From contig BQMF02000376.1 of NCBI GenBank assembly GCA_027922465.2, positions 1-64,000 of the forward strand: a stretch of DNA of 64,000 nt, read 5' to 3'. Under the pieces are notes generated by a model. That model did not search any database and was not told the DNA's origin. It saw only the letters and a program-made list of their open reading frames with translations. Position 1 is the first letter of the stretch. Each line of letters opens with the position of its first letter. Source of the DNA: Turritopsis dohrnii. Lineage: Eukaryota; Cnidaria; Hydrozoa; Anthoathecata; Oceaniidae. This document shows positions 56,901 to 64,000 of this stretch, one piece after another. A program made the translations under genes and the position numbers.

Positions 56901-59900
56901 TATCTAGTAAATAATTATATGCAATAATTTATATGCATTTTGTAGATTACACTTTGGAAAAGCTATTGTAGCAGTACATAACATTTCAAAGAAGCTTGTC
57001 TTGTTTTAATGAATTTCTTTTTACTCTAAGTTCTACAAACATTCAAGTCCCAGTGAGACGCTTCACAGACCTGTACAGTACAGCTTTATCTGAAAATGTA
57101 CTTATCTATAAGTTAATTATAACAGAGTTTTATGCAATTTATGCACTAAATTCTAAGCTGGTGCATAAACATACAATAACATAGATGTAGTGAAATTGGT
57201 TCTATGTGAAGGGGAGCGCAAACCGGCCAACATGTTGGCCAACATTTTGACCAACATCGAACTGACCAACATGTTGGCCAACAATGTTGGCCGGGTTGCG
57301 TTAGACGCCAACATGCTCAAGAAGAAAAACAATCTCAAAAAATGTTGGCCAACATTTATTAAATATTTAATAAATGTTGGCCAACATTTCCGCCAAAATT
57401 TGCATGTTTGTAGCATGTTTGTCGGTTTGCGCTGGGTAACCAACATGTTGGCCAACATTTCGACCAACATTTTAGCTTTCGAATGTTTTAATTCGAATTT
57501 TTTAAAATTGAACATGTAAAGAAAACAGCGAAAAGCACGTCAACTATAAAGATTACAAGCGCATTTGAAACAATCGAAGATGAGGAGGATGAAAGTGAAA
57601 TAGAGGAGGAGACTCCTGTAAAACAATCAGCCAAAGAGACTCCAGTAAACAACAACAAACGTAAACGTACCCCTAATTCAGCTGAACAAAAACAAAAGCT
57701 GATTTCAAAATGTATTGATGTATTGGATCGTCCGAAAAACCCTACAAAAGAGAAGGAGCCTGAAGAACCATTCGCTTTGTATGTTTCTGATCAGCTAAAA
57801 ACATTAGATAAACGACGCAGGTTGCTTGCAGAAAAACGAATCAATGACATATTATTTGAGATGCGCTTTGAGGAGTTTGACCAACCTACACATTTCAATC
57901 CTGGCGTTCAAAATCAAAGATTTGCTGCTCCACCTATACGAGGACCTTATACTGCTATGTTAAATAATGATTTTTGATTTTTGGTTAAGCTTTTTTATTT
58001 AATAAACATAGTACATAGTAGCATAAAATATAGTGTTAAAATACAATAAATCCGCCTTGCTTTTCTTGTTTAGTTTTTGTCTATGCCTTTTCCCACTGCC
58101 AATCGACACTTCCTTCATTCATAAAATATTCAGTAAATGTTTCCCGAATTACTTTAGCCGTGGTAGGAGCCTTTCTTCCAACTTGAGGCACAATAGATGA
58201 AGAGAAAACGCCAAGAGAGTTCTCGATATTCTCCTATCTCCAGCTTCCTCGCACAATTTCACCTGTAGAAGTAACGGAATCGACAAATCCAGGGGGAGTA
58301 TATTCATTTCTGCTTTTCGACTTGCGGAGAAAATTGTGCAGAACCAAAGCACATGCTGTGATGGTACGAGCTTTTTCTGGCGATAAGCGTAATGGTTGTA
58401 AAAATATTCTCCATTTATTTGCCAGTATTCCAAATAGATTCTCGGAAATTCTTCGTGCTCGGCTATGCCGGTAGTTATAGATTCGCTTTTCAAGGGTTAA
58501 ATTTGCTTGAGGATAGGGCTTCATCATGTACGACTTTAAGGCGAATGCGTCATCCCCAACAAAAACATGCGGGATATTGGTATATCCATGAGGTAAAGGA
58601 ATAGGGTCTGGGATGTTCATACTATTTTCCTTGATTTTTCTGCGCAAATCTGAGTTATTCCAAACTCCAGAATCATTCATTCATCCATTTCTACCTATAT
58701 CCGCATAAATACACTCATAATCAGGACCAGCTATAGCCAATAAGATAATTGAAAAACTTTTCTTGTAGTTGAAATATTCAGAACCAGTGCCAGGCGGAGG
58801 TCTTATTAGAATATGCTTTCCATCAATAGCGCCTATGCAATTGGGAAAGTTCCACCTTGATGAAAATTTCTCTGATATCTTGTTCCAATCATCTGCACTT
58901 GAAGGTATCTTGATATACTCTTTTCCAATGTACTCTGTGATCGCTTTAGTAACCTCATCAACAATATAAGATAATGTTCTTTCAGATACTCTGAATTGGA
59001 AACTTAAAGACTTATAAGTTTCTCCTGTCGCAAGGAACCGAATGGTGAGCACTAATCTTTGAGCCGCTGAGATTGTTTGATGAGCTCCCATTACACCTGA
59101 TTCTTTTGGTGTTATGTATGGTTCAATGAAAGCAAGAATCTCTTTAAATGATTCATAGGTCATTCTCATCATTTCCCTGTAACTTTTTGTGTCTTGCCAG
59201 TAATTCCTGTACTAAGTTTGTATACATCCCTTCGCTGTTTCTTCTTCGAACCCATTTTCTTGTAGGACCACGTCTTTTTTTGTCGTCGTCATCAAGCAAG
59301 AGGACGAGTGCCAAACAAGCAGCAGCTTCAGACTCTGACATCCTTTCTTCATTGGAAGTCAAAAACAAATGAATGAACATTTCGTAATGTTGGCTACTTG
59401 TTTTTTTAAAAAATATACGCCAACGCAAACCGTACCAACATGTTGGCCGAAATGTTGGTCGAAAATGTTGGCCAACATGTTGGCCGGTTTGCGCCCCACT
59501 TGATACAACTGTACAAACAAGAATATCCGAACACAATTCAAACTTAAACTTTCTGATTTCTGCATTACTTCCACTAGTTCAAAAAAGTGAATAGTGAATT
59601 TTTCACTATCCTCCTTTCAGGTGAGAACAATTGATTCGATAACATCTTATGAAGAGAAACCTCAAACCCTTGATGCTGAAGTCCCCAAAAAAGAAAAAAC
59701 TCAATTGGACAGAATTGAGGAACTTTTTAAAAGCCAAAGAGGATAAAGAAAACATTATGCAGAGCTGATTAGACAAATACAGCAAAGAAGAATTCAGAGA
59801 ATCACACTGAAGCTGAAAAATTACAGAAGCAAAATCAGAAAATTGACATAGTTGTGTTGTAGATTTAGAAAAATGAATTTGCTATATTTAATGTTATTTT

Positions 59901-61402
59901 ATTACATTTTATCGATTTCCCTTATGTGATTGCTAGCACTTCCTCATGAAGCATTTACTACAGATGGGGAGATATGTTAAAAAAACTGTACCACTCAAGT
60001 TAAAAAACTATGATTGAATCAGAAAAATGAAGTAGTATTATATGTTTTCTATGCAAAACAAATTTGCATAATTTCAGCTGAGAAGGACTCTCTTATTGGT
60101 TGATACAGGCACAAGATTTTAATGATCCAATCACATTGTAAGGAGTTCTCCAACTGGAAAAGTTATGTAAAATATCTATGTGAAAGTCAAAATCGGTGCT
60201 ACATGCTGCTACATCAAGAACCGAATTTGTTTACAAGTTCCTTGAAAAAAAACTTAATAAACTTTCTGCCCAAGTTTTTATAGATTTATATTGTTGTATA
60301 GTGAATGGACATTTTCATTTGTTTATTGGCTATATACCCATGAAACTTAATATTACTAGTAGTCATGTGAAAAAGCAATAACATAACATATTCTATAAAA
60401 ATGGTTCAGTTAAGATATACATTAAAAATGTAAGCAGTTCCTAAGTGATAACTGTACCTCTAAAAAAAGGAAAAATGTGTAAATTTCAAGATCTTTTTAT
60501 ACCACTATAATTCTCTTGAAAACCTAGCCTTCTGGAACAAATCAATATGGGGCAGCAGGAAATGATGTTGGTTGTCACAATTAATGCCTGTGGGCATATA
60601 ATATGGTGTTTAATGGAAAATGTTTTTAATGTTATGGCATAAAGCATTTGGAAATGTTTAAACTTCTTCTCTTTCAAATTTTTGAAACATTTTCAAATTT
60701 CAATAAAAGCATTTTATCGTTTTATGAAAACATTTTCTGGATTTTTTTTCTATTGTTCTTACATCATTTTTAAAGTTTTTTGAAAAATGTTTTATCATTT
60801 GTTATCAAAATCGTCTGGCCAGTCAATCATTGGTTTTAAGTTAAGAAGCCATTGTTTTGATTATTACTTCCTTTAATGAATAAATTAATTACTTCCATTT
60901 TTTAAAATGTATAGATCTGCACATCATTCAAGGAAATAGAGCAATTTCTACATAAAACATTATATCATATACAGAACAGCGCTGCTGATTATGATATTTT
61001 GGACAGCATAGAACAAGAAATGGAAAATTTGATAAAGATTGATTTAGTTGAGAAATCAGGGAGTGAGCATGGGACCTTAGCAACTACAGATCTCGGAAGA
61101 GCAACGCTCAAAGGTGTGCAGAGATGGAAATATGTAAAAATTGCTATGAAATCTGTTGAGTCATTTGGATTTGTTATTTAACTGAAGTTTTCTTCATTTA
61201 ACGATTTTGTAGTTGGTAACTGAAATTAAATGCTTGTTTTACAGGTTGCATCGATATAGATTATGTGCCATTTATAAGGAAGCAATTATCTCAAGCTGAA
61301 AGGGGCCTAGTATTAGCTAATGAGCTACACCTGCTCTATCTTGCTACACCTATGGATCAAGTTAATGCTGTATATATCAACTGGATGGTTTACTACCAGC
61401 AA
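47257..61402 (+). CDS. HELQ: HELQ-type DNA repair helicase gene (twelve exons, 3' end outside window)
   Basis: Superfamily 2, Ski2/Hel308-like 3'-5' DNA helicase. HELQ/Hel308 acts in the nucleus on stalled or collapsed replication forks and in double-strand break repair with RAD51 paralogues. Twelve exons join in frame, giving 2322 nt (774 codons), and every junction obeys GT-AG with matching phase. Visible motifs: LPTSGGKT Walker A (~247-254), VIDELHM DEAH-type Walker B across exons 4/5 (~349-355), GMSATL motif III (~384-389), [11 protein letters not shown] motif IV region and [15 protein letters not shown] motif V in exon 9, and [12 protein letters not shown] motif VI (~593-604). After these come the winged-helix and the start of the ratchet region. 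Exon order and sequence fit animal HELQ, not POLQ: no polymerase, and the KLYEWQ lead-in is HELQ-like. The N-terminal 225 residues are low-complexity and poorly conserved. About 250-300 C-terminal residues are missing to the right. Confidence 0.9.
48315..48493 (+). CDS. HELQ: HELQ exon 2, Walker A
   Basis: Acceptor CCCTTTAG, donor GTATGT. Encodes [16 protein letters not shown], then [15 protein letters not shown] and [11 protein letters not shown]. Phase 1 in, phase 0 out. Confidence 0.95.
48657..48785 (+). CDS. HELQ: HELQ exon 3
   Basis: Acceptor CTTATAG, donor GTTAAC (a weaker donor). 43 codons, [20 protein letters not shown] to YIATIEK (motif Ib region). Confidence 0.95.
48877..48948 (+). 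CDS. HELQ: HELQ exon 4, first half of Walker B
   Basis: Acceptor AATTCAG, donor GTATGC. 24 codons ending GMVVIDE. Confidence 0.95.
49020..49095 (+). CDS. HELQ: HELQ exon 5
   Basis: Acceptor ACTTTAG, donor GTATAT. Begins [15 protein letters not shown]. The intron before it is only 71 bp. Confidence 0.95.
49186..49283 (+). CDS. HELQ: HELQ exon 6, motif III
   Basis: Acceptor AATTCTAG, donor [25 protein letters not shown] to NNFRP. Confidence 0.95.
50180..50290 (+). CDS. HELQ: HELQ exon 7
   Basis: Acceptor CTTTTTAG, donor GTAGTT. 37 codons, [19 protein letters not shown] to TVFHAK. Confidence 0.9.
50370..50509 (+). CDS. HELQ: HELQ exon 8
   Basis: Acceptor TTTTTTCAG, donor [26 protein letters not shown], the start of the second RecA-like domain. 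Phase 2 out. Confidence 0.95.
50631..50867 (+). CDS. HELQ: HELQ exon 9, motifs IV-V
   Basis: Acceptor ATTACTAG, donor GTAACA. Contains [18 protein letters not shown] and [14 protein letters not shown]. Confidence 0.95.
50947..51193 (+). CDS. HELQ: HELQ exon 10, motif VI
   Basis: Acceptor TACACAG, donor GTAACA. Contains [14 protein letters not shown] and ends [12 protein letters not shown]. Confidence 0.95.
51738..51796 (+). repeat. Dispersed segment shared with 28855-28911
   Basis: Same word order (GCAACTTTGGGGAA to GCGAATCTTGTT) in intron 10 of HELQ. Confidence 0.7.
51860..52045 (+). repeat. Subterminal repeat array
   Basis: About seven units of roughly 22 bp (GAAGTGAAAAAGTGATTC type). 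An inverted or related set lies at 56055-56185. Confidence 0.8.
52868..53137 (+). repeat. Two-copy 134-bp tandem repeat
   Basis: From TTTTTTGCGTGGACTAAC to GGGCACAAAGTGCAATGC. The second copy begins 134 bp after the first, with very few differences. Confidence 0.9.
53146..53700 (+). mobile_element. 5' fragment of an AGGGGAA-type (Kolobok-like) element
   Basis: AAAAGGGGAACTAAACTTG resembles the terminus AAAGGGGAAGTTCG at 29238. The P2X7C-like reading frame begins about 255 bp inside, against about 250 bp in the 29-kb copy. No right end is present. Confidence 0.5.
53404..53691 (+). pseudogene. P2X7 C-terminal-domain-like protein, N-terminal half
   Basis: Open for 95 codons from [22 protein letters not shown], an LVPYSFEP segment, a Ser/Asp/Glu-rich linker, then [20 protein letters not shown], the start of the Cys/His zinc-binding-type block of P2X7C-like proteins. 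The AYRQF and IPSCAV segments of the second half are absent, and the frame ends soon after a HHFHACH stretch that departs from the family. It is therefore a truncated copy. The same N-terminal features occur in decayed form at 29490-29690. It lies in HELQ intron 10 on the sense strand. Confidence 0.55.
53883..55700. other. Intron 10 sequence of unknown origin
   Basis: The minus frame 54045-54239 has coding-like composition ([18 protein letters not shown], then [18 protein letters not shown]), but I do not recognise it. The plus frame 54443-54631 is also unassigned. Confidence 0.35.
56197..56662 (+). mobile_element. Helitron family A, short form, in HELQ intron 10
   Basis: Starts TATTAATAGCCGATTCTCTG (the first few bases TCTATA are lost) and ends at hairpin and TTTGGCGGCTAG followed by T. 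Full family-A word order in between. The deletion at its 5' end also removed the end of the adjoining TIR element. Confidence 0.8.
56663..57210. other. Intron 10 sequence between Helitron and PIF/Harbinger element
   Basis: Exon-like fragments are visible ([18 protein letters not shown] near 56794; [20 protein letters not shown] near 57037), without a recognised family or convincing splice pairs. Confidence 0.3.
57225..57470. repeat. Subterminal CCAACATGTTGG palindrome cluster
   Basis: At least ten occurrences of (G)CCAACAT / ATGTTGGC half-sites, several arranged as full palindromes. Similar clusters at 59430-59485. Confidence 0.9.
57522..57977 (+). pseudogene. Harbinger accessory protein fragment with BESS motif
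   Basis: Open plus-strand frame without an obvious start. It begins [10 protein letters not shown], continues through an acidic stretch ([12 protein letters not shown]) and a basic KRKRTP segment, and reaches [20 protein letters not shown] then [12 protein letters not shown]. That last part has the pattern of a BESS motif. In PIF/Harbinger elements this kind of protein usually starts with a MADF (Myb/SANT-like) DNA-binding domain and helps the transposase enter the nucleus and bind the ends. Here the MADF part and start codon are missing: the sequence upstream is palindrome repeat. So this is an internally deleted gene. The shorter version from Met 57723 could be translated but would lack DNA binding. 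Confidence 0.6.
58234..59341 (-). pseudogene. PIF/Harbinger DDE transposase (one frameshift, one stop)
   Basis: About 368 codons, close to the family length. N-terminus MSESEAAAC (59341), [17 protein letters not shown], then a frameshift near 59165. HTH region [20 protein letters not shown]. Catalytic part: [17 protein letters not shown] with the first Asp, [21 protein letters not shown] with the second Asp, an in-frame TGA at 58681-58683, [17 protein letters not shown], and [11 protein letters not shown] with the catalytic Glu. The TGA stands where Arg is usual (GRNGR.ND), so it could be a CGA-to-TGA change. Only two lesions separate it from an open frame, suggesting fairly recent activity. 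The transposase would cut and paste the element using the TIRs. Confidence 0.85.
59498..60914. other. Remaining intron 10 sequence before HELQ exon 11
   Basis: 59620-59860 has Lys/Glu-rich, coding-like stretches ([19 protein letters not shown], then [11 protein letters not shown]) broken by stops; family unknown. The rest shows nothing supported. Confidence 0.35.
60915..61113 (+). CDS. HELQ: HELQ exon 11, winged-helix region
   Basis: Acceptor TGTATAG, donor [24 protein letters not shown] to [10 protein letters not shown], which matches the segment following exon 10 in HELQ proteins. It lies 9.7 kb from exon 10, yet the phase is preserved. Confidence 0.9.
61245..61402 (+). CDS. HELQ: HELQ exon 12
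   Basis: Acceptor GTTTTACAG, donor [22 protein letters not shown] to [14 protein letters not shown], then [10 protein letters not shown]. No following exon was found up to 64000. Confidence 0.9.
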
Positions 61403-61945
61403 GTAATGGATTATTTTTATTTGGATGTTTGTACTTAGGGTTAGGGCAGTAAGGAAGAAACCTACCTGTTTTCATTTTCATTTTCGTCAACTATAAGTTG
61501 TAAGTGTTCCATGCGAATATTTGCAGTATTTGCTCTAAACAGCTGCAAAATATACAAGTTTGCAATATAAGATGAAGTATGGAAATTATATGAATTATGA
61601 CCACTTGCAAGATCTTTCACTCTTTTTAAACTATTAGATCAAACTTTTGATACTGCTTTATATTTTGTGAAGTTATTGTTAATTCTGATTGTGTCTACTT
61701 TTACTGTGCTCTTTTGAAAGTAAATGAACAGCAAAACTGGAAAGTCCTTGAATGTACTGTTTTTTTATTGGTCATGTGTGTTTTGCAGGAAATTAGTTGC
61801 TTGCGTTCTTTTCTTATTTGATTTCTGGTTGTATTACCAATTTTCAGGTCAGTTATCAAATGACATTGACTTATGTCACTTTGTTAGAGTATCATTTGAG
61901 TTAGAGTATCATTAAGTAAGTAAGCGAGAGTTCTTAGTCCTTGGG
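61403..61945. other. HELQ intron 12 (start)
   Basis: No further exon recognised. Confidence 0.4.
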
Positions 61946-62276
61946 CTTATTTATTTATTTATTTGGTATTGTTTTACGTGGCTAGCCTCACTCAGTTGCT
62001 ACTGCATCTGCTTTCCAGGAGGGGCCACGGCTTAGGTTGGAGGCTCCGAAGTATTTGACACTCTCATGAGTGACACAAACCCAATCAAGGACCTGTGCTC
62101 TTCTGGATGACCTCCTGCAACACCCGATGTATCATCTACCCAATTTCCCTCACATGGCATGGGTCGACCCGGCGCTATGGTACATTCACTCGCGCATGGT
62201 GAATCGCCGCCAAGGGGAATTGAACCCCGATCTCCCGCATGAAATGCGAGAGTGATAACCACTATACTACGGCGCC
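61946..62276 (-). mobile_element. tRNA-derived SINE, copy 1
   Basis: Minus strand: GGCGCCGTAGTATAGTGGTT (A-box-like), anticodon arm with loop ATTTCAT, then GGGGTTCAATTCCCC (B-box), a body of about 240 bp, and an (AAAT)n tail at 61964-61946. The head is closest to a tRNA with anticodon TTC (Glu type) or tRNA-Val by A-box context. The acceptor stem does not close properly, so this is a SINE head, not a tRNA gene. Confidence 0.8.
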
Positions 62277-62281
62277 TTCCA

Positions 62282-62526
62282 ACCCAGGAAAGGTTGGATC
62301 TTCTGCCCGCCGACTTGCAACTAGTAGTGGACTTACTGCCAGAGTTACGTATAGCATTGCTCTAACTTGCCTGAAGGCCAGTGTGCAGTCAGTCGATGGC
62401 TCCTAATGGGCTGATATGCTACTTTTAAAGCACATCGGAGTGGTGTATTGAGATATGACGCGACTGGGACTCAAACACGGGTCGCAGCGGTCGCACTCAA
62501 AGGTACTAACCACTACACCATCGCTT
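62282..62526 (-). mobile_element. Second tRNA-derived SINE family, directly upstream of copy 1
   Basis: Minus strand: GCGATGGTGTAGTGGTTAGT (A-box) and GTGTTTGAGTCCCAGTCGCG (B-box plus stem) at 62526-62450, then about 165 bp of body, ending within a few bases of the next SINE head. It may be a separate SINE or the first half of a compound SINE. Confidence 0.6.
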
Positions 62527-62589
62527 GCTTTACCACAGTTGATCATAAAGGCTGAAGTACACAATCATTTTCAAATGACATTCTTTACA

Positions 62590-63038
62590 CATAGTGTAGG
62601 GGGGGGGGGGGTTGTTGATTTGCGTTCGTTTTCTTTAGGTGGGACTTGGAAATTTTTGGATTTCAGGGGGGGGGGGGGGGGGGGGGGGGGGAAACAGGAG
62701 TAGGTGGGACCTACTTTTTTCAGGTGGGACTATCGTGGTTTTGTAATAAAAATTGAAATGTGTCATCAATTAAAGTGCATCATCAATTTTTTCTGTTTCT
62801 CAACAAGAACGAAGGAATTTGTCTACCATTATTGATTGAATCTAACAAATCATTGATCTATACTTAGAAGATATATGTTTCTGCTTCCTAAATTCTGCTG
62901 GGAATTCAAAATTTTCAAAATTTAGGTGGGGGATCTATTAAGTGGTGGGACCATGCACGATTGATTTTAGGTGGGGGTTTTAACTTGTGCTGGGACCTCA
63001 TTTTTTTGGTGGGACCTGGACCCCCCTTGCACACTATG
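62590..63038. mobile_element. G-rich inverted-repeat unit
   Basis: Ends CATAGTGTAGGGGGG / CCCCCCTTGCACACTATG are inverted. The interior contains about eight GGTGGGAC-type words, a 13-G run (62599-62611) and a 26-G run (62666-62691). No coding sequence. Confidence 0.55.
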
Positions 63039-63047
63039 TTACACTAT

Positions 63048-63370
63048 GGCGCCGTAGTGTAGTGGTTATCACTCTCGTAATTCATGCGAGAGATTGGGGT
63101 TCAATTCCCATGCGTGGGTGAATGTACCATAGCGCCGGGTCGACCCATGCCATGTGAGGGAAATTGGGTAGATGATACATCGGGTGTTGCAGGAGGTCAT
63201 CCAGAAGAGCACAGGTCCTTGATTGGGTTTGTGTCACTCATGTGAGTGTCAAATACTTCGGAGCCTCCAACCTAAGCCGTGGCCCCTCCTAGAAAGCAGA
63301 TGCAATAGCAACTGAGTGAGGCTAGCCACGTAAAACAGTACCAAATAAATAAATAAATAAATAAATAAAT
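63048..63370 (+). mobile_element. tRNA-derived SINE, copy 2 (inverted relative to copy 1)
   Basis: Same family as 61946-62276: GGCGCCGTAGTGTAGTGGTT, GGGGTTCAATTCCC, the shared body with GAAATTGGGTAGATGATACA and CCTCCAACCTAAGCCGTGGC, and an (AAAT)n tail at 63342-63370. Confidence 0.85.
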
Positions 63371-64000
63371 GATCATCTTAAACTGATCGTGTAAACGCTC
63401 AAAAAATGACGAAAGTACCCGTCAGTTCAACTATCGGAAGGTTTCATCCAATATCTTTCAGTTTCTGCCTTTTATTACTCCTCTTTTGTTGTTCGGACAT
63501 AACAGCAACAACTGCAATTGCTGTGGGTATTGTTCATCGGAATCCATGATTGAAAAGAACTCTTTAACCAATGAAATTTCATAAAGTATGTTGTGATCAT
63601 AAATGATTGTGTGAACAGGGGTTTTCATGATCTTTTTTAAGGATTAATAACTTATCATTTGTCATTTATCATTTAAAGAAGGTGGTCATGTATTTCAGCC
63701 TTAACAGTGTTAAAATGAATTATTGTAAATGGAAAAGTCAGAACCTCATAATTAACGGAGTTTGTCAATATAATTTACATAATAATTTCCCATACCTAAA
63801 TTGATTTTGCTTGATATTACTTGGAATGTGTTTCTGAATAGTTGATTCGTTGATTAATAAAGTGGAAAATAATTATCTTTTTGAAAAGCCATGACTTCGA
63901 ATGTTTGCAATATCATTTTATTTATGCTTGTGTAACTTTGGGCTGTCTACTTTTCTGGTTTTGATGAGTTGAAACTTCTAAAGATGTGAAGTAGCTCATT
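63371..64000. other. Right edge, no supported feature
   Basis: Probably still inside a HELQ intron. No exon was recognised. Confidence 0.4.

Larger units (their letters stand above)
57211..59497. mobile_element. PIF/Harbinger transposon (inactive)
   Basis: TIRs GGGGAGCGCAAACCGGCCAA / TTGGCCGGTTTGCGCCCC. Two convergent genes are present: a DDE transposase on the minus strand and a BESS-motif protein on the plus strand. This is the two-gene layout of PIF/Harbinger. Many CCAACATGTTGGCC palindromes fill the left 240 bp and recur at the right end. No clear 3-bp target duplication is seen (GTG/GAA left, ACT right). 2287 bp, within HELQ intron 10. Confidence 0.85.

Noticed and set aside
57225..57470. 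CRISPR-like regular repeats
   Set aside because: Half-sites are irregularly spaced palindromes in a eukaryotic transposon end, without unique equal-length spacers.
57153..57519. Opposing 109- and 120-codon frames
   Set aside because: Both are readings of the CCAACATGTTGG repeats and the TIR of the Harbinger element.
62200..62276. Possible tRNA gene (TTC anticodon)
   Set aside because: Acceptor stem does not pair, and the sequence continues into a repeated body with an (AAAT)n tail present in two copies: a SINE head.

Overview
The window looks like animal nuclear DNA, most likely from a cnidarian and perhaps a hydrozoan. The reasons are AT-rich non-coding DNA, a GT-AG spliced gene with many short introns, a single-exon 7-transmembrane receptor gene, and a dense mix of DIRS, Jockey-type LINE, Helitron, PIF/Harbinger, mariner/pogo and TTAA-target elements. 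The taxon is inferred from this repertoire and from general resemblance of several fragments to families common in cnidarian genomes. No database was searched.

Layout. 1-2.3 kb: intergenic, with two short hairpin ends resembling Helitron 3' ends. 2.3-6.75 kb: decayed DIRS retrotransposon (Gag, RT, RNase H, tyrosine recombinase) between inverted repeats. 8.0-15.2 kb: the first intact gene, an intronless class A-like GPCR (9674-10603), amid Helitron fragments; one Helitron is split by a TIR element that itself contains a pogo-like element. 17.6-20.6 kb: a broken HECT-type E3 ligase fragment that converges on a broken integrase fragment, then a mariner-type element. 20.9-24.95 kb: frameshifted LINE with endonuclease, RT and a (TATC)n tail. 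25.6-26.95 kb: two Helitrons inserted head-to-tail. 29.2-31.4 kb: TTAA-flanked element with a relic resembling the P2X7 C-terminal-domain family. 32.3-33.5 kb: second copy of the GPCR gene. 34.3-41.1 kb: MITEs and LINE relics. 42-45.4 kb: long-TIR element and another Helitron. 47.26-61.4 kb: twelve exons of a HELQ-type DNA repair helicase gene, continuing past the right edge as far as can be seen. Its 9.7-kb intron 10 holds a long-TIR element, a second P2X7C-like relic, a Helitron and a PIF/Harbinger element. 61.9-63.4 kb: tRNA-derived SINEs and a G-run-rich inverted-repeat unit.

Only three genes look functional: the two GPCR paralogues and HELQ. The GPCR copies are duplicated over about 1.19 kb, including 5' and 3' flanks, 23 kb apart. 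Nearly everything else is mobile DNA at different stages of decay. The points most worth following are: (1) P2X7C-like coding relics placed at the same distance from matching element ends; (2) two copies of a TIR family whose subterminal repeat word differs between copies but agrees between the arms of each copy; (3) a HECT fragment converging on an integrase fragment; (4) back-to-back Helitron insertions whose A|T target can be read directly.
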